DNA from: Paenibacillus albus
Lineage (GTDB): Bacteria; Bacillota; Bacilli; Paenibacillales; Paenibacillaceae
Direction of reading: 5' to 3'
Length of the DNA: 64,000 nucleotides
Assembly: GCF_003952225.1 (NCBI RefSeq)
Contig: NZ_CP034437.1
Span: 3,344,501 to 3,408,500 of the forward strand
The first letter of the stretch is position 1. Every line of letters begins with the position of its first letter. The notes below the pieces were generated by a model. That model did no database searches, had not been told where the DNA came from, and saw nothing but the letters and a program-made list of their open reading frames with translations. Shown piece after piece: positions 45,011-54,350 of this stretch. The translations under genes and the position numbers were made by a program.

Positions 45011-45781
45011 ATGTGGGAAGAAGAAAATCAATTCAAATCAGAGCAGCCGCAGCCGCAGCCTGAACCGCCGGCAGGTGACCGCAAGCTGCCCGGTGCAAAT
45101 CCGGTCGTAGAAGCGATTACGCAGCTTGGGCAAACATCGACACCATCATCGTCGGAATCGAATATCTTTTGTTTGACCATCATTGGACAGGTTGAAGGGC
45201 ATCTTGTGCTCCCGCCGCAAAATAAAACGACGAAGTATGAGCATCTCATTCCACAGCTGGTAGCAGCGGAGCAAAACTCGAAGATAGAAGGCATTATGAT
45301 TGTGCTCAATACCGTTGGCGGTGATGTGGAGGCTGGACTAGCCATTGCAGAGATGATCTCCTCGATCACGAAGCCGACTGTGACGCTCGTGCTTGGAGGC
45401 GGTCACTCGATAGGCGTGCCGATTGCGGTAGCGGGGAATAAATCGTTTATTGCAGAGACGGCTACGATGACCATTCATCCGATTCGGTTGAACGGACTTG
45501 TCATTGGCGTGCCGCAGACATTCGAGTATTTGGACAAAATGCAGGAACGCGTCGTTCGGTTCGTAACTTCTCACTCGAACATTTCGGAAGAGAAATTCAA
45601 GGAGCTCATGTTCAAAACCGGTGAACTGACCCGAGATATCGGTACAACCGTAATCGGCACCGATGCGGTGAAGCATGGACTTATTGATGAAGTAGGCGGG
45701 ATCGGACAAGCGCTGCGGCAGCTCAATCTCTTCATTGATGAACGTAAGCAGACTACGCCGGCTGGAGGGCTGACACAATGA
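45011..45781 (+). CDS. tepA: ClpP-class serine protease TepA/YmfB
   Basis: ClpP-like serine protease; the B. subtilis homologue has been linked to protein translocation and to spore outgrowth through SASP degradation. The 256-aa protein has a hydrophilic Pro/Gln-rich N-terminus and a ClpP-fold domain with [18 protein letters not shown], the nucleophile region [14 protein letters not shown] and [18 protein letters not shown] 45011 has GGAGGAGG 8 nt upstream. It overlaps ylzJ by 4 bases. Confidence 0.92.
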   Translation: MWEEENQFKSEQPQPQPEPPAGDRKLPGANPVVEAITQLGQTSTPSSSESNIFCLTIIGQVEGHLVLPPQNKTTKYEHLIPQLVAAEQNSKIEGIMIVLNTVGGDVEAGLAIAEMISSITKPTVTLVLGGGHSIGVPIAVAGNKSFIAETATMTIHPIRLNGLVIGVPQTFEYLDKMQERVVRFVTSHSNISEEKFKELMFKTGELTRDIGTTVIGTDAVKHGLIDEVGGIGQALRQLNLFIDERKQTTPAGGLTQ

Positions 45782-46002
45782 CGATCTACTCGATAATGCC
45801 GTCTGAGCTTGTATTCGATGGGATAAACAATGAACCGGGACCATACGTGTCGCTCCTTATTGGTGATGTGACGTTGCAGATCGAGGCGGTCTCACCGGGA
45901 GTCGGCCGCATCGTTCGGCTGCTTGACGGTCCGCTGGATGCTTATCTTCGGCCGGAGTTGTCGCCGGGAACCCTTATCCCGTATGGGCATCCAGTGACGT
46001 AA
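45778..46002 (+). CDS. ylzJ: YlzJ-like small protein
   Basis: A 74-aa protein of the YlzJ-like family ([15 protein letters not shown] start, LIPYGHPVT end), function unknown. The ATG overlaps the tepA stop, so the two are translated together. Position between tepA and the ftsK/spoIIIE gene is conserved in Bacillus. Confidence 0.85.
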   Translation: MTIYSIMPSELVFDGINNEPGPYVSLLIGDVTLQIEAVSPGVGRIVRLLDGPLDAYLRPELSPGTLIPYGHPVT

Positions 46003-46078
46003 GCTTTGATACAGATTGGATAATTGTAGAACAAATGGTCGGTTTCCTATGGTATAATAAGGACCAGAGGTGACCATT

Positions 46079-48724
46079 TTGGCGAAGAAAAAGAAGAAAC
46101 GCAAGAGCTCGATCAAGACGAGCCTTAAATACGAAGTGTATGGAATTCTGCTGATTACCGTATCTGTCATTGCACTCTCCGGAGAGGCTACGGTGGGCAG
46201 ATCGCTCACCAAACTGTTTGCTCTCATATTGGGCAATTTTTATTTTGTCCTTGCTTTAGTTGGAATCTATGTAGGGCTCGCGGTTATGGTGAAACGTGCG
46301 TGGCCATCCGGTTGGTCGAGCCGCAAGACGGGAATATTGCTGTGCGTCCTAGCTTGCACACTGTGGAGCTCGATCGCAGTGATGGACCAGAAGACGGAGC
46401 CTACTGGCGGACTAACGGCTTCATACATACTCGGCCAGCTTGGCAGTGATGTGCGCGGCGCGCTCTTCAATGTGCCAACAGACGGCCAAGGTGAAGTGGC
46501 ATCCATGAGCGGCGGCTATGCAGGAGCAATTCAGTATACGCTGCTCTACTGGTTATTTGGCTATTTTGGCGCTAAGTTCATTATGATTGTCATGTTCGCC
46601 ATCGCGATCATGCTCATGACCGGCAAGTCCTATGTGGATCTGCTGCGTACAGGACGGGTGCGCGGCGCGAGGCTGTGGTCCTTGCTGCGCGTGAAGCTGT
46701 TCAGCAATCGGAAGCCGCTTGCAGCATCCAGTGCGAAAGCAGCAACGGCAAGTGTTGTCATGACGGATGATCTGGATGACGATGATGACTACGAAGAGAT
46801 TTCAAAACCCGTTAAGCCTAAGCGCAAATCGCCATTCTTCTCGTGGTTTAAAGAGGTGCCGGGCACATCGAATGCCGATGAACATGACAACGAGTGGCAG
46901 ATGGAGGACGGTCACTCATCAGCTGTGATGACAGGCGGAAGCCGTGTGGATGATTGGGAAGATGACGAGGACGAGAACGGCTGGAAAACGAATGTACTGG
47001 AACAGTTTAATGAGAAGGGCTCGCAGTCTCCGCCTCTTGCAGGTCATTCAGAACGTGCTGCGGATGAACCGGAATGGGAGAAAATTGCGGATACCGATGC
47101 AGATGCTGCGATACTTGCAGATTATGTGCCTGTTGAAGAGCATGAGCCACCTACCAGGGATGCAGAGGACAATGATGACTTAGACGATGAGTTCGAGAAT
47201 GATCTGCCTGTCACGAATTTACCGACCAGCCCGGCGATAACGCCGGATGAACCGGATAGCCTCGAGAGTCCGGGCAGCATCGTGAAGCCTCCTACGGAGA
47301 AGCCTTACGTATTGCCATCGCTGTCTCTTCTGCAGAAGCCGAGCGGAGGTGGAAAGTCTGGCGATTCCGCGGATTCAATAGAGGCGCGCCGGAAGCTGGA
47401 GGCGACACTGGAGAGCTTTGGCGTACGTGCGAAGGTGCTTGATGTTGTTAGAGGGCCGGCAGTTACCCGGTATGAAGTACAGCCTGCAACTGGCGTGAAG
47501 GTAAGCCGGATCGTAGGCTTAACCGATGATATCGCGCTTGCCCTGGCGGCGAAGGATATTCGGATGGAAGCTCCGATTCCGGGCAAGTCCGCTATCGGGA
47601 TTGAGGTGCCGAACACGGAGGTTTCCATCGTAACGATGCGCGAGGTCATGGAGACGCCTTCATTCCAGAATGCGAGCTCCAAGCTGTCGATTGCGTTCGG
47701 ACGGGATATTTCGGGTCAGCCGATTGTCGGCAACTTGGCTAAGATGCCCCATTTGCTTGTAGCAGGTGCAACTGGCTCAGGTAAATCAGTTTGCGTCAAT
47801 GGCATCATCTCGAGCATTCTGTTCAAAGCGCGTCCAGATGAAGTGAAGCTGCTTATGATTGACCCGAAGATGGTAGAACTTAATATGTACAATGGCATAC
47901 CGCATCTATTGGCACCGGTTGTGACCGATCCGAGACGGGCATCGCTTGCGCTCAAGAAGATCGTTGTCGAGATGGAGAAGCGGTATGAGCTATTCTCCAA
48001 GTCGGGAACCCGCAACATTGAAGGCTATAATACGTTGATGGCCGATAATCCTGCAGCGGTACTTCCATACATCGTTGTTATCGTGGACGAGCTTGCTGAC
48101 CTTATGATGGTAGCTGCGAATGATGTAGAGGATTCGATATGCCGCCTCGCACAGATGGCGCGTGCATCGGGCATTCACTTGATCATCGCGACCCAGCGTC
48201 CATCGGTCGATGTTATTACAGGTCTCATCAAGGCGAACATCCCATCGCGAATCGCATTTGGCGTTTCCTCTCAGGTGGATTCGCGTACCATTCTCGACTC
48301 TGTCGGCGCGGAGAAGCTTCTGGGCCGTGGAGATATGCTATTCCTGCCGGTTGGCATGTCAAAGCCTATTCGCGTACAAGGCGCATGGCTCTCCGATCAG
48401 GAGGTCGAATCTATCGTTGCCTATGCTCGCGGTCAAGGAGAAGCGGAATATAAAGAAGATCTCGTTCCTGAGATCGACGACAGTGTAACCGAACCTGAGG
48501 ATATTCTCGATGATCTGTATGATCAAGCTGTTCGCATCGTGCTTGAGGCTAAGCAAGCTTCTGTTTCGTTGCTGCAGCGGCGGATGAGAATTGGCTATAC
48601 GCGTGCAGCGAGACTGATTGACCAAATGGAAGCGCGCAGCATTGTCGGTCCGTACGAGGGCAGCAAACCGCGTGAGGTCTTGTTGACACTGGATCAATAT
48701 GACACAGGAAAGATTAGCTCCTAA
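46079..48724 (+). CDS. spoIIIE: DNA translocase FtsK/SpoIIIE
   Basis: Membrane-anchored DNA pump that clears chromosomes from the division septum and, in sporulation, moves DNA into the forespore. The 881-aa protein has a basic start (MAKKKKKRK), four or so membrane helices (about 20-185), a long acidic linker (about 220-430), the motor with Walker A GATGSGKS (near 563) and Walker [14 protein letters not shown], and a C-terminal gamma winged-helix domain ([20 protein letters not shown]). TTG 46079 follows GAGGTGA; GTG 46070 overlaps that site. Which of SpoIIIE or SftA-like roles it fills is inferred from position. Confidence 0.95.
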   Translation: MAKKKKKRKSSIKTSLKYEVYGILLITVSVIALSGEATVGRSLTKLFALILGNFYFVLALVGIYVGLAVMVKRAWPSGWSSRKTGILLCVLACTLWSSIAVMDQKTEPTGGLTASYILGQLGSDVRGALFNVPTDGQGEVASMSGGYAGAIQYTLLYWLFGYFGAKFIMIVMFAIAIMLMTGKSYVDLLRTGRVRGARLWSLLRVKLFSNRKPLAASSAKAATASVVMTDDLDDDDDYEEISKPVKPKRKSPFFSWFKEVPGTSNADEHDNEWQMEDGHSSAVMTGGSRVDDWEDDEDENGWKTNVLEQFNEKGSQSPPLAGHSERAADEPEWEKIADTDADAAILADYVPVEEHEPPTRDAEDNDDLDDEFENDLPVTNLPTSPAITPDEPDSLESPGSIVKPPTEKPYVLPSLSLLQKPSGGGKSGDSADSIEARRKLEATLESFGVRAKVLDVVRGPAVTRYEVQPATGVKVSRIVGLTDDIALALAAKDIRMEAPIPGKSAIGIEVPNTEVSIVTMREVMETPSFQNASSKLSIAFGRDISGQPIVGNLAKMPHLLVAGATGSGKSVCVNGIISSILFKARPDEVKLLMIDPKMVELNMYNGIPHLLAPVVTDPRRASLALKKIVVEMEKRYELFSKSGTRNIEGYNTLMADNPAAVLPYIVVIVDELADLMMVAANDVEDSICRLAQMARASGIHLIIATQRPSVDVITGLIKANIPSRIAFGVSSQVDSRTILDSVGAEKLLGRGDMLFLPVGMSKPIRVQGAWLSDQEVESIVAYARGQGEAEYKEDLVPEIDDSVTEPEDILDDLYDQAVRIVLEAKQASVSLLQRRMRIGYTRAARLIDQMEARSIVGPYEGSKPREVLLTLDQYDTGKISS

Positions 48725-48734
48725 TCCAGTTTCG

Positions 48735-48765
48735 TGCATAATCATTCCCTTGATTTCTCATACTA
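48735..48765 (+). promoter_or_regulatory. Candidate sigma-G (forespore) promoter of sleB
   Basis: TGCATA (48735-48740), an 18-nt gap and CATACTA (48759-48765) match the sigma-G consensus. sleB is known to be sigma-G-dependent in B. subtilis, and this site is about 55 bases upstream of its start. Confidence 0.65.
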
Positions 48766-48822
48766 GCCATATGCTTCGCTTGCTTAGCAAAACCACTTGC
48801 AAGAGAAAGGCAGATACTAGTG

Positions 48823-49605
48823 ATGAGAAATCGTTTAATAACGGTGACCATCGTCATCGTCCTTCTGTTGTTTGGCGCATTTACGATTAAGCATGCCTCA
48901 TTTGGCAAGACAACCGAGACATTCAGCAGTGCGATTCTTAAGGTTGGCTCGTCCGGCAGTGACGTAAAGGAGCTGCAAGGCCGCTTGAAGGCGCTCGGTT
49001 ATTTCGACGGGGCGATTGACGGCGTGTTCGGTACGAAGACGAAAAATGCAGTGACCTGGTTTCAGTGGAAGTTCGGCATGAAAGCCGACGGCGTTGTAGG
49101 CGCCAAGACGAAGCTGAAGCTATGGGAGGCTACGAAGGAATGGAAGCCGACGGCCGAGAGCTCCGGCACGGGCAGTTCGGGATCAGGTTCTTCGTCGAAT
49201 ACGAACGCTGGAACGACTACCGATATGAACAAGTCGAACAGCCTTGGGCTCAGCGCGAATGATCTGAAGCTGATGGCAAATGCGGTGTATGGCGAATCAC
49301 GCGGTGAGCCTTACATTGGCCAGGTAGCTGTGGCAGCAGTCATTCTGAACCGGGTGAAGTCGCCGAGCTTCCCGAACACGGTATCCGGCGTTATTTTTCA
49401 ACCAGGGGCGTTTACAGCTGTAGCGGACGGACAGATTTGGCTGACACCGAATGAGAACGCGAAGAAGGCCGTACAAGATGCCATTAACGGCATGGATCCG
49501 ACCGGAGGCTGTATCTATTACTTCAATCCGGAGACAGCAACATCGAAGTGGATTTGGTCGCGTCCACAGGTAAAAACAATCGGCAAACATATTTTCTGCA
49601 TGTAG
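48823..49605 (+). CDS. sleB: Spore cortex-lytic enzyme SleB
   Basis: Lytic transglycosylase acting on muramic-lactam-containing cortex peptidoglycan during germination. The 260-aa protein has an N-terminal hydrophobic export segment (about 4-20), a peptidoglycan-binding domain (GSSGSDVKELQGRLKALGYF, about 36-100), a Ser/Gly linker and a hydrolase_2 domain (about 145-260, including MANAVYGESRGEPYIGQVAV and YYFNPETATSKW). GTG 48820 directly precedes ATG 48823 and may be the true start. No ypeB partner follows in this window. Confidence 0.94.
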   Translation: MRNRLITVTIVIVLLLFGAFTIKHASFGKTTETFSSAILKVGSSGSDVKELQGRLKALGYFDGAIDGVFGTKTKNAVTWFQWKFGMKADGVVGAKTKLKLWEATKEWKPTAESSGTGSSGSGSSSNTNAGTTTDMNKSNSLGLSANDLKLMANAVYGESRGEPYIGQVAVAAVILNRVKSPSFPNTVSGVIFQPGAFTAVADGQIWLTPNENAKKAVQDAINGMDPTGGCIYYFNPETATSKWIWSRPQVKTIGKHIFCM

Positions 49606-49611
49606 TAATTA

Positions 49612-49650
49612 AGGAAGCAGCCTGCGATCGACCGCAGGTTGCTTCTTCCA
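49612..49650 (+). terminator. Terminator after sleB
   Basis: GAAGCAGCCTGCG (49614-49626) pairs with CGCAGGTTGCTTC (49633-49645, one wobble), then TTCC. Confidence 0.75.
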
Positions 49651-49734
49651 TTTCCAATCGGGTAGAATGGAATAGAAGGCTCGAAATTGGAATAGATTGA
49701 CTTTATAAACTTGAGCGGAAGGGGACCCACGAGC

Positions 49735-51015
49735 GTGAGCAACTCTCCATTTCAACGAGGTCAGCTGAATCGAATTCGTCTGCATGTACTGCCGACACAG
49801 CGCTTTAAGACCTTCTCGATTTCTTTATATGCAGGCCTGCCGCTAACGGAAGAAACCGTTACATCGGTGGCCTTAGTACCGTTCATCCTACGCAGGGGAA
49901 CGGCATCTACACCAGAAACTATCGCGTTTCGCGAACGGCTGGATGATCTCTATGGCGCTGGCTTTGGCTTTGACGTTTATAAGCGCGGCGATGCTCAGAT
50001 TGTTCAGTTCCGTATGGATGTCATTAATGATAAGTTCGTCTCATCGAACCAGCCTCTGCTAGCCGCATCGCTTAAGCTGCTCGGCGAAGTGCTGACAGAA
50101 CCGACGCTTGAGAACGGCAATCTCCGTGCGAAGTATGTTGAGGCGGAGAAAGAAACGCTGCGCAAACGATTGGAAGCGATTATTAATGACAAAATCCGAT
50201 ATGCGGCTGAGCGTTGTCTCGAGGTGATGTGCGAGGATGAACCTTACCGGCTTCATCCGCTTGGCAAGCTTGAGGATATCGATGGTATCACACCCGCATC
50301 AATTACGGCTGCATACCGTGACTGGCTGTCCAAAGCTGCTTTCGACCTCTATGTCGTAGGCGATACGTCGCTGGAAGAAGTGAAAGCGCTCGTAGCTGAA
50401 TCGTTCCATCATAATGCTGGTGAGGCAGCGGACTATTCGCTCCCTGTAGTGAGTAAGCCAGTTGGCGAAGTTCGTAACGTCATCGAGCGTATGGACGTCA
50501 CGCAAGGCAAGCTCAACTTGGGCTTGCGCATTAATACAGCCTATGGAGACGATGATTACCCGGCAGCTCTCATGTACAATGGCATTCTCGGCGGATACCC
50601 GCATTCGAAGCTGTTCCTGAACGTGCGAGAGAAAGCAAGTCTTGCCTACTATGCGGCGTCCCGTCTTGATGGGCACAAAGGCATATGCACGATCCAATCA
50701 GGCATCGAGTTCGCCAATTATGAGAAGGCCACGACCATTATTCAAGAGCAGCTTGAAAGCATGCGCAGCGGCTCCTATACCGAGCTCGAGATGAATCAGA
50801 CGAAAGCGATGATTGCGAATCATTTGCGCGAGCTGCAAGACTCCGCGAACGAAATGATCGGCTTTGATTTCAATGCGATACTCTCGAAGCGGGAGCGTTC
50901 GGCTCAACAGCTGCTTGAGCAAGTTCAGGCAGTAACGGCTGAACAAATCGCGGCGATTGCGAAGAAGACCGAGCTGGATACGATTTATTTCCTACGTGAT
51001 CGGAAGGAGGGTTAA
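49735..51015 (+). CDS. ymfF: M16-family peptidase-like subunit without zinc motif (YmfF)
   Basis: A 426-aa protein of the M16 fold. Where the zinc-binding HxxEH would stand, near the start, the sequence reads FRERLDDLYGAGFGFDVYK, so the metal site is missing. The C-terminal half retains the family segment SKLFLNVREKASLAYYAASR. The next gene is an intact M16 peptidase, so the two are likely to form a heterodimer with one catalytic and one structural subunit. GTG 49735 follows GGAAGGGGA with 9-nt spacing; the frame is open from 49711. Confidence 0.9.
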   Translation: MSNSPFQRGQLNRIRLHVLPTQRFKTFSISLYAGLPLTEETVTSVALVPFILRRGTASTPETIAFRERLDDLYGAGFGFDVYKRGDAQIVQFRMDVINDKFVSSNQPLLAASLKLLGEVLTEPTLENGNLRAKYVEAEKETLRKRLEAIINDKIRYAAERCLEVMCEDEPYRLHPLGKLEDIDGITPASITAAYRDWLSKAAFDLYVVGDTSLEEVKALVAESFHHNAGEAADYSLPVVSKPVGEVRNVIERMDVTQGKLNLGLRINTAYGDDDYPAALMYNGILGGYPHSKLFLNVREKASLAYYAASRLDGHKGICTIQSGIEFANYEKATTIIQEQLESMRSGSYTELEMNQTKAMIANHLRELQDSANEMIGFDFNAILSKRERSAQQLLEQVQAVTAEQIAAIAKKTELDTIYFLRDRKEG

Positions 51016-51019
51016 GCAG

Positions 51020-52306
51020 ATGGAGACGTTAGCTTACCCAGGCGTTCAAGAGAAGCTGTATCGTGAAGTCATGCCAAACGGTCTGGAAGTCGTCGTTCTG
51101 CCGAAGCAAGGGTTTAGCAAAACCTATGCGACGTTTGCAACGAAATACGGCTCCATTGATAACCGTTTCGCAGTTGGCGAACAGTCGCCGATTTCCGTTC
51201 CGGACGGAATTGCCCATTTTCTGGAGCACAAAATGTTCGAGGAGCCGACTGGTGACATTTTTGCGACTTTCGCCTCACAAGGCGCTTCCGCGAATGCGTT
51301 CACAAGTTTCGATAGGACAGTCTACCTGTTCTCGGCTACCGAGCAAATTGATGCGAATCTGCGGACACTGATCGACTTCGTTCAGAATCCCTATTTCACA
51401 GATGAGAATGTCGAGAAGGAGAAGGGCATCATTGAGCAGGAAATCAATATGTACCGAGATAATGCAGATTGGCGCGTGTATTTCGGTTTAATAGACGCAC
51501 TGTATCACAAGCATCCGATTCATATTGACATCGCGGGCACTGTCGAGTCCATTTATCAGATTGATAAGGAAACGCTGTATCGCTGTTACGAAACGTTCTA
51601 TCATCCATCGAACATGTTCCTCTTTGTGGTGGGCGGCATTGAGCCTGACGCGGTTATGAAGCTGGTTCGTGAGAACCAGGCTGCGAAGAGCTTTGAGCCG
51701 CAGGGTGAAATTTCCAGATTCTTCGATGCAGAACCGGAGTCGGTTAAGATCCCTCGCAAAGTAACGGAGCTTCCGGTATCCATGCCTAAGTGTATGATCG
51801 GGTTCAAGGAAGCGCGCGGTTCGAATGATCCTACAGAGCTTCTGCGTACCGAACTGACGACGAAGCTTATGCTTGAGGCGCTGCTCGGCTCGAGTTCGCC
51901 GATTTATCATGCACTGTACGATGACAATCTCATCTCCGATTCGTTCGGGCATGAGTTCAACAGCAGCGAGGACTATGCGTTCTCCGTCGTTGGCGGCGAA
52001 ACAAGAGACCCGGATGAGCTCATCCGCAGATTGCGCGAAGCGATTGAAGGTGCTAAAGCGAGCGGCTTAGATCAGGAGACATTCGAGAGAACCAAACGGA
52101 AAAAAATTGGCGGCTACTTGCGCATGCTCAACTCCCCTGAGGCAATTGCCGGCGAATTTACGCGTTACCGGTTCCGCGGCGCTGACTTGTTTAAGCTCGT
52201 GCCGGTGTACGAGGATATTACGCTGGATGAAGCGAATGCGCGGCTGCGGAGCCATTTCGACTGGAATCGCATGGCGGTATCCATCGTAGCAAAAGAAGCG
52301 AAGTGA
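51020..52306 (+). CDS. ymfH: M16-family zinc peptidase YmfH
   Basis: Catalytic M16 partner of YmfF. The 428-aa protein has the inverted zinc motif HFLEHKMFE (about residue 68) with the downstream glutamate in EKGIIEQEINMYRDN. ATG 51020 follows AAGGAGGG, 4 bases after the ymfF stop. The substrate in this organism is unknown; related AlbE/AlbF and YmfF/YmfH pairs process peptides. Confidence 0.92.
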   Translation: METLAYPGVQEKLYREVMPNGLEVVVLPKQGFSKTYATFATKYGSIDNRFAVGEQSPISVPDGIAHFLEHKMFEEPTGDIFATFASQGASANAFTSFDRTVYLFSATEQIDANLRTLIDFVQNPYFTDENVEKEKGIIEQEINMYRDNADWRVYFGLIDALYHKHPIHIDIAGTVESIYQIDKETLYRCYETFYHPSNMFLFVVGGIEPDAVMKLVRENQAAKSFEPQGEISRFFDAEPESVKIPRKVTELPVSMPKCMIGFKEARGSNDPTELLRTELTTKLMLEALLGSSSPIYHALYDDNLISDSFGHEFNSSEDYAFSVVGGETRDPDELIRRLREAIEGAKASGLDQETFERTKRKKIGGYLRMLNSPEAIAGEFTRYRFRGADLFKLVPVYEDITLDEANARLRSHFDWNRMAVSIVAKEAK

Positions 52307-53052
52307 AAACATTAAAGGAAATGACGGTTCTTGTGACTGGGGGAAGCCGGGGCATCGGCGCTGCGATTGCGCGCCGGTTCGCCTCGGAGAACATGAACGT
52401 CGTCATTCATTATAATCAAGCGCATGAAGCGGCGAATGAAACCGCCCGTACCTGTATGCGTCTTGGCGCTGCTAATGTATTAACCGTGACAGCAGATATT
52501 CGCTCGCGGGAACAGCTCATTCGGATGCGAGAGAAGCTGGAGCAGCGCGGCATGATGCCAGATATTGTGGTTAACAATGCGGGCATTGCTCATTACAGCA
52601 TGCTTGCCGACGTGACGGATGACGTATGGGATGAGGTCATGGATGTGAACTTGAAAGGCATGTTCCTCTGCACGCAGCTGTTCATGCCGGCGATGATCTC
52701 GCAGCGCTTTGGCCGAATCATTAATGTATCGTCGATCTGGGGGATGTCGGGCGCTTCATGTGAAGTGCTCTATTCCACGAGTAAGGGCGGCATGAATGCT
52801 TTTACGAAAGCGCTGGCTAAGGAGCTAGCCCCATCCGGCGTAACGGTTAATGCCGTTGCTCCCGGTGCGGTCGATACCGTCATGTTGGACAACCTAAACG
52901 CGGAAGAGAAGAGCGCCCTGGAGTCAGAAATCCCGCTCGGTCGTTTTGCACAGCCTGAAGAAATTGCATCGCTCGTTTATTTTCTGGCTTTGCCGGAGTC
53001 CGCTTATATTACCGGTCAGATTATTAGTCCGAATGGCGGTTGGCTAACCTAA
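52303..53052 (+). CDS. ymfI: SDR-family oxidoreductase (YmfI, EF-P 5-aminopentanone reductase type)
   Basis: NAD(P)-dependent short-chain dehydrogenase. The 249-aa protein has TGGSRGIGAAIA, NNAGIAHYS, the catalytic Ser (NVSSIWG) and the YxxxK pair in YSTSKGG. By position it corresponds to B. subtilis YmfI, which reduces 5-aminopentanone on EF-P Lys32. The GTG start overlaps the ymfH stop; no strong ribosome-binding site is visible, suggesting coupling. A FabG-like role in lipid synthesis cannot be excluded from sequence. Confidence 0.88.
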   Translation: MKTLKEMTVLVTGGSRGIGAAIARRFASENMNVVIHYNQAHEAANETARTCMRLGAANVLTVTADIRSREQLIRMREKLEQRGMMPDIVVNNAGIAHYSMLADVTDDVWDEVMDVNLKGMFLCTQLFMPAMISQRFGRIINVSSIWGMSGASCEVLYSTSKGGMNAFTKALAKELAPSGVTVNAVAPGAVDTVMLDNLNAEEKSALESEIPLGRFAQPEEIASLVYFLALPESAYITGQIISPNGGWLT

Positions 53053-53138
53053 AGCTGATCGAGCGTATAAGAAGGACGCTTTGCGTGTAAAATACGATTG
53101 TTGCCGAGTAACGGCTAACGCGCAAAGGAGGAACCACA

Positions 53139-53390
53139 ATGTCAACTGTCCTTTCTAATTACGACACATGGAAAAACTTCTTGAACGATCGTGTTTCACA
53201 GGCAAAGGGCATGGGCTTGAATGAAGACACAATTTCTAATCTTGCTTATGAGATCGGCTCTTTCCTTGGTGAAAAGGTCGATCCGAAGAACGAGCAGGAG
53301 CGGGCAATTAAAGAGCTATGGGATGTCGGCGATGAGTCGGAGCGTAAAACGATTGCAGGCCTTATGGTCAAGCTTGTCCAGCAATCGTAA
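53139..53390 (+). CDS. ymfJ: DUF3243 family protein YmfJ
   Basis: An 83-aa all-helical small protein of the DUF3243 family, function unknown. It starts MSTVLSNYDTWKNFLNDRVS and has an AAAGGAGG ribosome-binding site. It ends just before a good terminator, closing the ymfF-H-I-J group. Confidence 0.9.
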   Translation: MSTVLSNYDTWKNFLNDRVSQAKGMGLNEDTISNLAYEIGSFLGEKVDPKNEQERAIKELWDVGDESERKTIAGLMVKLVQQS

Positions 53391-53441
53391 ACGTTCATTC
53401 AGAAAATTTAGGCATGAAACTTATAGTTTCTGAATGAATCG

Positions 53442-53470
53442 GAAAAGCCTCCCCCTAGTGGAGGCTTTTC
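53442..53470 (+). terminator. Terminator after ymfJ
   Basis: AAAAGCCTCC pairs with GGAGGCTTTT (53460-53469) across a 7-nt loop. Confidence 0.85.
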
Positions 53471-53567
53471 TGTAATGTTTTGATGAAGTTGCAGGAATTT
53501 GACGAATATTGTAGAATAAACTTTTTAGAGTCGCATTATCCTTCTTATTCTTAGATTGAGGTGTCCT

Positions 53568-54332
53568 ATGGAGTTCAAACAATGGTACATGGAATATAAA
53601 ATACATAAGAACCGCCCTGGTCTGCTTGGTGACATCGCTTCGCTCCTCGGGATGCTTGAAGTTAACATTCTCACAATCAACGGCGTCGAGAACCGCACCC
53701 GCGGGATGCTGCTTCAAACGAATGATGATGAGAAAATCGAGATTCTGGGCCGAATGCTTGAGAAGGTTGACAATATTACCGTTCTTAAGCTTCGTGAACC
53801 TAAGCTTGTTGATATTCTGGCTGTACGTCACGGCCGCTACATAGAGCGAGATTCGGACGATCGCAAGACGTTCCGCTTCACGCGCGATGAGCTCGGTATG
53901 CTCGTTGATTTCCTTGGCGAAGTGTTTAAACGGGAAGGTAACCAATTGATCGGTCTGCGCGGTATGCCGCGAGTCGGGAAGACTGAGTCCATTATTGCGG
54001 GCAGTGTTTGCTCGAATAAACGATGGACGTTTGTTTCATCGACGCTTCTACGTCAAACCGTTCGCAGCCAGCTGTCGGAAGAAGAGATGACGCCGAATAA
54101 CATTTTTATTATTGATGGCATCGTAAGTACAATCAGATCGAATGAGAAGCATCATGCACTCCTTCATGAAATCATGGCGATGCCTTCGACGAAGGTTATT
54201 GAGCATCCAGATATTTTCGTTAAGGAATCTTCCTTTGAATACAGCGATTTTGATTACATCATAGAACTTCGCAATACGCCGGATGAGGAAATCTCATACG
54301 AGAAGTTTACGATGGGGTATGACGATTTCTAA
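53568..54332 (+). CDS. ymfK: YmfK (DUF3388): ACT-like domain plus P-loop-like domain
   Basis: A 254-aa protein conserved next to ymfM/rodZ in Bacillota, function unknown. The N-terminus (about 1-80) looks like an ACT domain (NRPGLLGDIASLLGMLEVNI). The second half contains a Walker A-like GMPRVGKT (132-139) and a hydrophobic strand ending in Asp, NIFIIDG, as a possible Walker B. This suggests an effector-controlled NTPase, but no activity is known. ATG 53568 follows GAGGTG; TTG 53556 is in frame but earlier than the site. Confidence 0.88.
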   Translation: MEFKQWYMEYKIHKNRPGLLGDIASLLGMLEVNILTINGVENRTRGMLLQTNDDEKIEILGRMLEKVDNITVLKLREPKLVDILAVRHGRYIERDSDDRKTFRFTRDELGMLVDFLGEVFKREGNQLIGLRGMPRVGKTESIIAGSVCSNKRWTFVSSTLLRQTVRSQLSEEEMTPNNIFIIDGIVSTIRSNEKHHALLHEIMAMPSTKVIEHPDIFVKESSFEYSDFDYIIELRNTPDEEISYEKFTMGYDDF

Positions 54333-54350
54333 AATTAAGGAGGTGTGGTC

